A stretch of DNA of 7,294 bases from Acidimicrobiales bacterium (GCA_013002375.1 JABDJW010000132.1:1-7294), one strand, 5' to 3'. Shown: positions 1 through 6,327, numbered from the stretch's first letter. Notes: a model not told the origin generated them from the sequence alone. Program-made: numbers and translations.

Positions 1-1274
1 TGTGGATCGAGCCCGACGGCCCGGCGCCCCGGAAGATCGCCGCGATCGGCGTGCGGCTGACGCGCGGTCGGTCGATGCACGGCTTCGCGCTGAACGTCGC
101 CCCGGACCTCGGCGCCTTCGACGCCATCGTCCCCTGCGGCATCGCCGACTTTGCGGTGACGAGCCTCCGGGCCGAGGGGGTCGATGCCTCGATGGCCGAC
201 GTCGTCGACGTGCTGGCTGAACTGGCCGTCGAGCGGTGGGCCGGCGGTGGGGGAGTACACCGTGCCGACGTGGCGTGGCGCGAGAGCCCCGACGACCTCA
301 GTGCCTTCAGCCGCGGCGAGGGCCCGGGCGAACCGACCAAGCCGGCCGAGCACCTCGAGGGAACGTCGGTTCGAATCAAGAACCGGCTCGAGTCCGCCGG
401 TGTCACCGAGGGGCTCAGCATCAGCACCCGCAAGCCGGAGTGGATGCGGGTACGGGCCGAGATGGGGCCGGACTACCGCCGGCTCAAGGGCATCATGCGC
501 GAGAACGCACTGGTGACCGTGTGCGAGGAAGCGGGCTGCCCCAACATCTACGAATGCTGGGCCGATGGCACGGCGACCTTCATGATCAACGGCGAACAGT
601 GCACCAGGGCGTGCGGATTCTGCCTGGTCGACACCAGCAAGCCTTCGCCCCTCGATCCTGACGAACCGGCACGCGTCGCCGCGGCGGTGGAGCAGATGGC
701 GCTCGGTTATGCCGTGGTCACCTCGGTGGCACGCGATGATCTCCCCGATGGGGGTGCGTCCGGTTTCGCCGCCACCATCGGCGCGATCCGGGCCACGGCG
801 CCCGAGACGCGCGTGGAGGTGTTGATCCCGGACTGCAAAGGGGACGCCGACGCACTCGGTGTCATCTTCGCGGCCCGGCCCGACGTGCTGAACCACAACA
901 TCGAGACGGTGGCCCGTCTCCAGCGGGCGGCTCGGCCGTCGGCCGGCTACGCCCGGTCGCTGGCCGTGTTGGCCCGGGCCAAGGCGGCCGGACTGCAGAC
1001 CAAGTCATCGATCATCGTGGGTCTCGGCGAGACCGCCGAAGAAGTGCGCGAGACGATGGTCGACCTTCGTGGGGTCGGCGTCGATATCGTCACCATCGGC
1101 CAGTATCTGCGGCCGACGTCGCATCATCTGCCTGTGGCGCGGTGGGTCGAGCCCGCGGAGTTCCAAGCGTTCAGGGCGTACGGCGAAGCGCAGTTGGGTA
1201 TTCCGCACGTCGAGTCCAGCCCACTCACCCGATCGAGCTACCACGCCCGCCAAGCCGAGGCCGCACTCTCCTGA
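1..1274 (+). CDS. lipA: LipB-LipA fusion: octanoyltransferase C-terminus joined to lipoyl synthase (5' partial)
   Basis: The protein combines two successive steps of lipoyl cofactor synthesis. LipB moves octanoate from acyl carrier protein to a lysine of lipoyl domains (E2 subunits, GcvH); LipA, a radical SAM enzyme, then inserts two sulfurs. The frame is open from base 3 at the window edge. Bases 3 to about 242 match the end of LipB: a lysine in RKIAAIGVR (codon 33), MHGFALNV, and the catalytic cysteine in VPCGI (codon 135). A linker of about 60 residues follows. LipA then shows RKPEW, the auxiliary-cluster cysteines C-x4-C-x5-C (codons 522, 537, 555), the radical SAM motif C-x3-C-x2-C (codons 600, 612, 621), and a terminal RSSY motif (from codon 1230). 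No stop separates the halves, so I read one polypeptide. The LipB N-terminus lies outside the window. The enzyme identities are very secure; the fusion is strongly supported unless a frameshift or assembly error removed a stop. Confidence 0.9.
   Translation, partial: WIEPDGPAPRKIAAIGVRLTRGRSMHGFALNVAPDLGAFDAIVPCGIADFAVTSLRAEGVDASMADVVDVLAELAVERWAGGGGVHRADVAWRESPDDLSAFSRGEGPGEPTKPAEHLEGTSVRIKNRLESAGVTEGLSISTRKPEWMRVRAEMGPDYRRLKGIMRENALVTVCEEAGCPNIYECWADGTATFMINGEQCTRACGFCLVDTSKPSPLDPDEPARVAAAVEQMALGYAVVTSVARDDLPDGGASGFAATIGAIRATAPETRVEVLIPDCKGDADALGVIFAARPDVLNHNIETVARLQRAARPSAGYARSLAVLARAKAAGLQTKSSIIVGLGETAEEVRETMVDLRGVGVDIVTIGQYLRPTSHHLPVARWVEPAEFQAFRAYGEAQLGIPHVESSPLTRSSYHARQAEAALS
243..434 (+). 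other. LipB-LipA linker, with the only candidate internal start for a separate LipA
   Basis: This stretch encodes the region between the last LipB-like helix and the first LipA-typical residues. It opens with four glycines and is rich in charged residues, glycine and proline, as expected for a flexible linker. The last part, from about base 370, resembles the short N-terminal lead of actinobacterial LipA. In frame, the only possible start codon between base 255 and the ATG at 444 is GTG at 270; the ATG at 444 lies inside the conserved core and is too late. A purine-rich stretch (248-254) lies about 15 bases before GTG 270, too far for a good ribosome binding site. A LipA started there would have 334 residues, a normal size, so a second, separate LipA product cannot be excluded. 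Confidence 0.5.
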
Positions 1275-1335
1275 GCCGTCCTCTCCGAATCGGCCGGCCC
1301 GGGCGTCGTCGAGGGGCGGTTTCCGTTCAAGGACA

Positions 1336-1347
1336 CCGACCGGTCGG
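1336..1347. repeat. Perfect 12-base palindrome upstream of the TPR gene
   Basis: CCGACCGGTCGG reads identically on both strands and sits 17 bases before the start of the TPR gene, in the 90-base gap after lipA. An operator half-site pair is possible, but short GC palindromes occur by chance in this kind of genome. I see no clear -10/-35 pair and no terminator hairpin in the same gap. The gap also contains the palindrome GGCCGGCC at 1292-1299. Confidence 0.3.
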
Positions 1348-1364
1348 GCCGATAGCCCAAGGTA

Positions 1365-2261
1365 ATGGACAACCATTCGGCCTACGAGCACGTGCGGCTG
1401 CTTCTCGCCAGCGGTGAGGAAGCCGAAGCGGTGCGCGTGTACGAACGGTTGTTGATCACCGATCCCGAGGCCAAGGAACTCCTGGTACCGGTGGCCGCGA
1501 TGCTGCTCGAGCAGGGTCGGTCGACCCTCGCGATCCGCCTGGCCGAAGGCATTCTCGAGGATGACCCCTGGTTGCCGAGCGCCCACCAGGTTCGCGTCGA
1601 TGCCTTGGCCGAGGCCGGCGCGATCGAGGACTCGGCCCAAGCCGCCGAGGAATGGGCGGCCGCTACGCCCGAGGTCGTCGACGCCCAGCTGTCACTGAGC
1701 TGGGCCCGGTTGGCCACCTTCGATCAAGCCGGCGCCCATCGGGCCGCGGTGGCGGCTCGCGATCTCGATCCGATGTCGCCGGTCGGGTGGCTGGCCATCG
1801 CGTGGGTGGCCCGCCTCGATCGACGCTGGGCCGACGTGATCGAGAACTGCCGCGAGGCGTTGTGGATGGCACCCGATCACCCCGATGCCACCTTCCTGCT
1901 CGGGGAAGCCCATCTCCAGCTCGGCCGGCGGGAGCAGGGTCGCGAGATACTGCGTTCGCTCCGCGACGATGATCGCGCCGCCCGTCTGTTGCACGAGACC
2001 GAGGTCCGACGGGTCGGTGCCACCGTCGGCGTCATGGTGGCGGTGGTCTTCGCTCTGATCGGAGCCTCCACCGGCTCGATCGGCTTGGTCGTGCTTCCGC
2101 TGGTCATGGCCTATCTCTTCCGGCAACGGTTGGACCGTTTTGCTCATCACCGGCGGCGGGCCGCCGGCGGTCGCCCCGAACCAACCAGCCTGGTTCACCC
2201 CATGTTGTTGTGGGGGACGATGGCGGTCTTGGTGTGCGCAGTGATGGCGCTGCTCACCTAG
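1365..2261 (+). CDS. TPR-repeat protein with C-terminal transmembrane helices
   Basis: The 298-residue protein has two parts. Residues 1 to about 205 are helical and look like five or six tetratricopeptide repeats: paired helices with alanine/leucine spacing and D-P turn ends such as LLITDPEAKEL, AARDLDPMSP and ALWMAPDHPDA. TPR arrays usually bind partner proteins. Residues about 218-252 form one long or two short hydrophobic helices, and residues 280-297 form a final membrane helix at the C-terminus, with an arginine/histidine-rich loop between. There is no signal peptide, so the TPR part probably faces the cytoplasm. The ATG at 1365 is the best start; AAGG lies only 2 bases upstream, too close to act as a normal Shine-Dalgarno site. 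The gene begins a cluster and ends 9 bases before the peptidase gene. A role in assembling or recruiting a membrane complex is inference; the specific function is unknown. Confidence 0.8.
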   Translation: MDNHSAYEHVRLLLASGEEAEAVRVYERLLITDPEAKELLVPVAAMLLEQGRSTLAIRLAEGILEDDPWLPSAHQVRVDALAEAGAIEDSAQAAEEWAAATPEVVDAQLSLSWARLATFDQAGAHRAAVAARDLDPMSPVGWLAIAWVARLDRRWADVIENCREALWMAPDHPDATFLLGEAHLQLGRREQGREILRSLRDDDRAARLLHETEVRRVGATVGVMVAVVFALIGASTGSIGLVVLPLVMAYLFRQRLDRFAHHRRRAAGGRPEPTSLVHPMLLWGTMAVLVCAVMALLT

Positions 2262-2270
2262 CCTGGCCCG

Positions 2271-3389
2271 ATGGCCACCGCTGGATTCGCAGCCCGCATC
2301 GATCGAGCCCGTCACCACATGTCGGCCCAGGGCGTCGACGCCTTGTTGCTGTCGGTGGGCGCCGATCTGCCCTATCTGACCGGGTACGAAGCCATGCCGC
2401 TGGAGCGGCTCACCATGTTGGTGCTCCCGGCTGAGGGAGATGCCCACCTGGTGGTGCCGGGCCTCGAAGCACCCCGTGTCGTCGAGCGGCCCGGTGTGTT
2501 CACCGTGGTGCCGTGGGGCGAGACCGACGACCCCATCGCCATCGTCGCCGACCTGGCCGGGTCGGTCGGTACGGCCGCGATCGGGGATACGACCTGGGCC
2601 GGGTTTCTCGTCGATCTGCAACGGGCCATGCCGGACACGGCGTTCGGTCGGGCCTCGGCCGTCATGTCCGAACTGCGGGCCGTCAAGGACGATGCCGAGA
2701 TCCAGTCGTTGCGCCGGGCTGCCGAAGCCGTCGACCGCATTGCCGCTCGGCTCCAAACCGGTGAAATCCCGTTGATCGGCCACACCGAGGCCGAGGTCAG
2801 CGCCGAGCTGGGCCGCCAGATCATCGCGGAAGGTCATCATCGGGTGAACTTCGCCATCGTCGCCGCGGGGCCCAACGCGGCCAGTCCCCATCACGAACCA
2901 GGGGCGACCGTCATTGAGCCGAACCAGGTCGTGCTCTGCGATTTCGGCGGCACGATGCCCGGCACGGACGGCATTGGCTACTGCTCCGACATCACTCGGT
3001 GCGTCTACACCGGCGAGCCGCCGACCGAGTTCCGCGAGCTCTACGACGTGTTGTACGAGGCCCAGGCCGCGTCGGTGGCCGCGGCCACGGTGGGCACGCC
3101 ATGCGAGCGGGTCGATGCGGTCGGCCGAGCCGTCATCGCCGATGGCGGGTATGGCGAGTACTTCATCCACCGCACCGGTCATGGCATCGGGGTCGAGGGC
3201 CACGAAGATCCGTACATCGTCGAGGGTAACGCCACGCCGCTGGTCGCCGGTCACGCCTTCTCGGTCGAGCCCGGCATCTACGTGCCGGGGCGCTGGGGGG
3301 CCCGGCTCGAGGACATCGTCGTCGCCGCCGAGGCCGGCCCGGACCCGTTGAATCGGGTCGATCACCACCTGGCCGTCGTCGACGCCTGA
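2271..3389 (+). CDS. M24-family Xaa-Pro peptidase (aminopeptidase P / prolidase type)
   Basis: This 372-residue cytoplasmic metallopeptidase should cleave bonds next to proline in peptides. Residues 1 to about 130 form a creatinase-type N-terminal domain (LPYLTGYE, VMSELRAVKD at its end). Residues about 140-372 form the pita-bread catalytic domain. All five metal ligands of the family are visible: D224 in CDFGG, D240 in SDITR, H304 in TGHGIG, E333 in SVEPGIY and E347 in RLEDIV. The PHH motif near residue 206 is also typical of proline peptidases. Length is normal for prolidase-like members. Whether it is an aminopeptidase or a dipeptidase cannot be told from sequence reading. No Shine-Dalgarno site precedes the ATG; the start lies 9 bases after the TPR stop, which suggests translational coupling. 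An ATG at 2319 would cut into the first conserved helix, so 2271 is preferred. Confidence 0.92.
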   Translation: MATAGFAARIDRARHHMSAQGVDALLLSVGADLPYLTGYEAMPLERLTMLVLPAEGDAHLVVPGLEAPRVVERPGVFTVVPWGETDDPIAIVADLAGSVGTAAIGDTTWAGFLVDLQRAMPDTAFGRASAVMSELRAVKDDAEIQSLRRAAEAVDRIAARLQTGEIPLIGHTEAEVSAELGRQIIAEGHHRVNFAIVAAGPNAASPHHEPGATVIEPNQVVLCDFGGTMPGTDGIGYCSDITRCVYTGEPPTEFRELYDVLYEAQAASVAAATVGTPCERVDAVGRAVIADGGYGEYFIHRTGHGIGVEGHEDPYIVEGNATPLVAGHAFSVEPGIYVPGRWGARLEDIVVAAEAGPDPLNRVDHHLAVVDA

Positions 3390-3398
3390 ACGCACCGC

Positions 3399-4253
3399 GT
3401 GATCGATCTCAACGCCGCAAGCTTCCTGGTGCAGTGGGCCGCTGGTGGCTGGCTGTTCCTGTGGGTCACGACCCGCCGCCGCGAGGTGGGGCTCGGCTAC
3501 GGCTGGTTGATGCGCATCGTGTACCTGGCCCTGGCCGCCGGGTCGCTGATCGTGTCGTGGTTCTTCGGCGCGGTGCCGGTACGCGACGGTCTGGTCCTCG
3601 CCATGGTTTTCGCCGGAACTGCCGCGCTCGCGGTCTCGATCCAGCGGAAGGCGGCCGGGGTTGCGGGTCAACGCGAACGGGTCGAGCGGCGCTCGCAGGA
3701 GGTCGCCGACATGACCGGCATCGATCGCGACGTCCAACACTTCGACAAGGGCCAGGCCGAATTCCCGCCCTGGATCGATCTGGTCCCGGCGCTCCTGGGC
3801 TTCGCCGCCCTCATTCCGGCCGGCATCGACGCGGGCGACCCGGCCCTGCTTTCGATCGTCCGGTTGGTGGTCGGCGCGGCCTTCCTGGGCGCAGTGACCG
3901 ATGCGATGTTGCTGGGCCACTGGTATCTGGTGCAGCCGGGGCTGGCCCGAGGGCCACTGCTCGAGTTGGTGCGGTGGACGGCGTTGCTCTGGCCGCTCGA
4001 GCTCCTGGTGCTGCTGTGGCCCACCGGCATGTGGTCCGCCATCGATGGCAGCATCGACGATGGCTACAACGGGTTGCTGACGTGGTTCTGGATCGCGTCG
4101 ACCCTGGCCACGATCATCCTGGTCGGCGTGTGCCGGGCCGCGCTCCGCGAACGGCAGTACTCGGCGGTCATGGCGGCGACCGGGTTGTTGTACCTCGCCA
4201 TTCTCATGGCGTTCGGTATGGATTTGGTGGCCCGGGCCATTCTGGCCGGCTGA
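3399..4253 (+). CDS. Polytopic membrane protein of unknown function
   Basis: I do not recognise a named family. The 284-residue protein is an integral membrane protein with about seven or eight helices, at roughly residues 7-24, 36-57, 64-81, 125-142, 149-170, 187-208, 224-245 and 255-280. A charged loop (about 82-122, with RKAAGVAGQRERVERR) separates helices three and four and is probably cytoplasmic by the positive-inside rule. The segment MLLGHWYLVQPGL near residues 170-182 contains a histidine, a tryptophan and a tyrosine at a membrane edge and looks like a conserved functional motif. The start is a GTG without a Shine-Dalgarno site, 9 bases after the peptidase stop, so it is likely translated by coupling. 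It is the last gene of the cluster; a hairpin follows 24 bases after its stop. It could be a transporter or an enzyme; nothing seen decides this. Confidence 0.82.
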   Translation: MIDLNAASFLVQWAAGGWLFLWVTTRRREVGLGYGWLMRIVYLALAAGSLIVSWFFGAVPVRDGLVLAMVFAGTAALAVSIQRKAAGVAGQRERVERRSQEVADMTGIDRDVQHFDKGQAEFPPWIDLVPALLGFAALIPAGIDAGDPALLSIVRLVVGAAFLGAVTDAMLLGHWYLVQPGLARGPLLELVRWTALLWPLELLVLLWPTGMWSAIDGSIDDGYNGLLTWFWIASTLATIILVGVCRAALRERQYSAVMAATGLLYLAILMAFGMDLVARAILAG

Positions 4254-4276
4254 GTTCCGGGCGGTGATTGGCCGGG

Positions 4277-4305
4277 ACCGACGAAATCGTTGATTTCGAG
4301 CCGGT
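4277..4305. terminator. AT-rich hairpin after the membrane-protein gene (terminator or operator)
   Basis: CGAAATC (4282-4288) and GATTTCG (4292-4298) form a perfect 7-base stem around a GTT loop. ACCG (4277-4280) can pair further with CGGT (4302-4305) across an asymmetric bulge. It begins 24 bases after the preceding stop and ends in a short T run (4305-4307). The T run is weak for an intrinsic terminator. The AT-rich palindrome in a GC-rich genome could equally be an operator for the downstream ku pair. Confidence 0.45.
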
Positions 4306-4399
4306 TTCAGCCGATGGGCACCCTGGAAACAGCGGTGTTGCTGGTGTTGTCCGAGCGCTGCATGGTGCCAGTGTTGCTACTGACCGGCGTCAGGGATTG

Positions 4400-4430
4400 T
4401 TGGGAAACCGCGGCGAACTGCGCGCATACT
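4400..4430 (+). promoter_or_regulatory. Possible promoter for the ku-polymerase pair
   Basis: CATACT at 4425-4430 matches four positions of the TATAAT -10 consensus and lies about 31 bases before the ku start. TTGGGA at 4400-4405 could be a -35 element with a 19-base spacer, which is longer than ideal. A promoter here is expected because ku follows a 207-base gap and a hairpin, but the match is weak. Confidence 0.3.
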
Positions 4431-4446
4431 GAATACTTCCCCCGTG

Positions 4447-4454
4447 AAGGAGAT
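4447..4454 (+). promoter_or_regulatory. Strong Shine-Dalgarno site fixing the ku start
   Basis: AAGGAGAT lies 6 bases before the ATG at 4461 (8 bases from the end of the GGAG core). It is the only strong ribosome binding site I see in front of a plus-strand gene here, and it decides the Ku start in favour of 4461 over the upstream in-frame ATG at 4290. Confidence 0.85.
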
Positions 4455-4460
4455 CTCGTC

Positions 4461-5390
4461 ATGGCGAGAGCGATTTGGAGCGGATCGATCAGCTTCGGTC
4501 TGGTGAACATCCCGGTGAAGCTGCACACCGCAGTGCGCCGCAAGACGGTGCGATTCAACCAAATCGACAGCGTCAGCGGCACCCGGGTCAAGCAGAAGCG
4601 GGTGTCAGCCGACGGCAACGAGGTCGCCTACGAGGACATCGTCAAGGGGTATGAGCTGCCCTCGGGCGAGTACGTCACCATCACCGAGGACGAACTCGCC
4701 GCGCTCGATCCTGCGGCCGTACGCACGATCGACATCACCGAGTTCGTCGACCTGGTCGACATCGATCCGATGTTCTACGACAACGCGTACTACCTGGCGC
4801 CCGACCCCACGACGGCCAAGCCGTACAAGCTGCTGGCCACCGCCATGGAGCAGAGCGGCAAGGTCGGTATCGCTCGATTCGTCATGCGCACCAAGCAGTA
4901 CCTGGCCGCGGTCCGGCCCCAGGACGGCAAGCTGTTGCTGTCGACGATGGTGTACCACGACGAGCTGGTCGACACCGGCGAGATCGAAGGCTTCGACGGC
5001 CTCGACGAGGTCGAGGTCGCCGACAAGGAACTGGTCATGGCCGAGCAATTGATCGAATCGCTCAGCGAAACGTTCGACCCGACGAAGCACGCCGACACCT
5101 ATCGCGAAGCGGTGCTCGACTTGATCGAACGCAAGGCCGGTGGCGAAACCGAGATCATCGCCGCACCGGCTGCGGTCGACGATGGCAAGGTCGTCGACCT
5201 CATGGCTGCGCTCGAAGCGAGCGTTGCGGCAGCCAAGGGTGCTCGAGGTCGACACCCGGCCGCGGCCAAGAAGGCTCCGGCCAAAAAGAAGAAGACCACG
5301 GCCAAGAAGAAGGTGACCGCCAAGAAGACCACCAAGAAGGTGGCCGCCAAGAGGACCACCGCGAAGAAGACCACCAAGAAAGCCAGCTGA
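4461..5390 (+). CDS. ku: Non-homologous end-joining protein Ku
   Basis: Bacterial Ku forms a homodimeric ring that threads onto double-strand DNA ends and recruits LigD-type enzymes for non-homologous end joining. The 309-residue product begins with the family hallmark MARAIWSGSISFGLVNIPVK. It continues with the Ku-core beta-barrel (CGT-type region replaced by TRVKQKRVSADG near residues 41-52, YELPSGEYV at 64-72, FYDNAYYLAPD at 105-115, YKLLATAM at 122-129, KQYLAAVRP at 145-153). Residues 174-228 form the helical arm (KELVMAEQLI). Residues about 258-309 are a basic tail with 18 lysines in the last 44 residues and two copies of AKKTTKK (from residues 287 and 301). Such tails bind DNA in actinobacterial Ku. 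An ATG at 4290 would add 57 residues without family support. The stop lies 9 bases before the polymerase gene. Confidence 0.97.
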   Translation: MARAIWSGSISFGLVNIPVKLHTAVRRKTVRFNQIDSVSGTRVKQKRVSADGNEVAYEDIVKGYELPSGEYVTITEDELAALDPAAVRTIDITEFVDLVDIDPMFYDNAYYLAPDPTTAKPYKLLATAMEQSGKVGIARFVMRTKQYLAAVRPQDGKLLLSTMVYHDELVDTGEIEGFDGLDEVEVADKELVMAEQLIESLSETFDPTKHADTYREAVLDLIERKAGGETEIIAAPAAVDDGKVVDLMAALEASVAAAKGARGRHPAAAKKAPAKKKKTTAKKKVTAKKTTKKVAAKRTTAKKTTKKAS

Positions 5391-5399
5391 TCCGCCGCG

Positions 5400-6293
5400 A
5401 TGGCCGAACCGATCGCAGCGGAAGTCGGTGGCCGAACGCTGAAGTTCACCAACCTCGACAAGGTGCTCTACCCGCTCGTCGGGTTCACCAAGGCCCAGGT
5501 CATCGAGTACTACGTGCGGATCGCGCCCGCGTTGCTGCCCCATGTGACCGGTCGGTGCATGACCCTGCGCCGGTGGCCCGACGGCGTGACCGCCGAACCG
5601 TTCTATGCCAAGCGTTGCCCCGATCATCGACCCGATTGGCTGGCGACCTACGGCGGCACCGGCGACCGCGGCGGCTCGATCGACTACTGCGGCATCGACG
5701 AGGTTGCCGCGTTGGCCTGGACCGCGAATCTTGCCGCGCTCGAACTCCATGCGCCGATGGCTCGGGCCGACGATTTGGATTCACCAACCATCTGCGTCTT
5801 CGACCTCGATCCGGGCGAACCGGCCACCATCACCGAGTGCTGCCAGGTGGCGCTGTGGTTACACGAGTTGCTCGACACCATCGGGCTGCAGGGCTTCGCC
5901 AAGACCTCCGGATCGAAGGGCATGCAGGTCTATGTGCCGCTCAATGTGCTCCACACCCACGACCACGCCAGCGGGTTCGCCAAGGCAGCCGCCCAGCTGC
6001 TGACCAAGCAGCACCCGGAACTCGTGTTGCCGCAGATGACCAAGAAACTACGGGCCGGCAAGGTCTTCATCGACTGGAGTCAGAACAGTCGGCACAAGAC
6101 GACGATTGCGCCGTACTCGATGCGCGGTCGAGATCGACCGACGGTGTCGACCCCGATCACGTGGGACGAGGTCAGCGACGGCGCCGACGGCGAACCCCTG
6201 GTGTTCGAAACCGCCGATGTGCTCGAGCGGGTCGACGACGTCGGCGACCTGTTCGCGCCGGTCGAGACCCTCGAACAACAACTCCCCGGTTAG
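5400..6293 (+). CDS. Stand-alone LigD-type polymerase/primase domain protein
   Basis: The 297-residue protein corresponds to the polymerase domain (PolDom, archaeo-eukaryotic primase superfamily) of LigD, which fills gaps and adds nucleotides, preferring ribonucleotides, at break ends held by Ku. Visible motifs: FTNLDKVLYP near the N-terminus; RRWPDGV and FYAKRCP (57-74); LHAP (117-120); the metal-binding FDLDPG with D135 and D137; SGSKGMQVYVP (170-180); IDWSQNSRHKTT with third aspartate D225; and SMRGRDRPTVSTPITWDEV (240-258). A glutamine (Q176) stands where LigD proteins often have histidine. There is no ligase or phosphoesterase domain, so these must be encoded elsewhere. No ribosome binding site precedes the ATG; the 9-base spacing from ku implies coupled translation and coordinated dosage. 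Domain assignment is very secure; the name ligD would overstate it because the ligase is absent. Confidence 0.94.
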   Translation: MAEPIAAEVGGRTLKFTNLDKVLYPLVGFTKAQVIEYYVRIAPALLPHVTGRCMTLRRWPDGVTAEPFYAKRCPDHRPDWLATYGGTGDRGGSIDYCGIDEVAALAWTANLAALELHAPMARADDLDSPTICVFDLDPGEPATITECCQVALWLHELLDTIGLQGFAKTSGSKGMQVYVPLNVLHTHDHASGFAKAAAQLLTKQHPELVLPQMTKKLRAGKVFIDWSQNSRHKTTIAPYSMRGRDRPTVSTPITWDEVSDGADGEPLVFETADVLERVDDVGDLFAPVETLEQQLPG

Positions 6294-6327
6294 CGGCAAC
6301 CCTTCGGGTCGCGGCAACCCTTCGGGT
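6293..6327. repeat. Tandem direct repeat, two 17-base copies with an 18-base period
   Basis: GCGGCAACCCTTCGGGT occurs at 6293-6309 and again at 6311-6327, separated by one C. The first copy begins on the last base of the polymerase stop codon. Each copy contains CCCTTCGGG, a self-complementary core, so both copies can fold. The block lies between convergent genes. Confidence 0.8.

Noticed and set aside
1005..1640. A 211-codon minus-strand frame across the lipA end and TPR start
   Set aside because: It overlaps conserved LipA coding sequence and shows no domain; a shadow frame.
1692..3920. A 742-codon open frame on the minus strand
   Set aside because: It lies wholly opposite three well-supported plus-strand genes. 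Its length follows from high GC, biased codon use and the stop-free 9-base spacers that keep the same phase. The translation is rich in H, D, G, Q and R with no recognisable domain.
4290..4460. A 57-residue N-terminal extension of Ku from an upstream ATG
   Set aside because: The Ku family begins at MARAIWSGSISFG, the ATG at 4461 has a strong ribosome binding site, and the extension contains no known domain and overlaps the hairpin region.
4605..5750. A 381-codon open frame on the minus strand
   Set aside because: It is antisense to ku and the polymerase gene, both unmistakable. Its glycine/leucine-rich repeats are simply the complement of the lysine tail codons.
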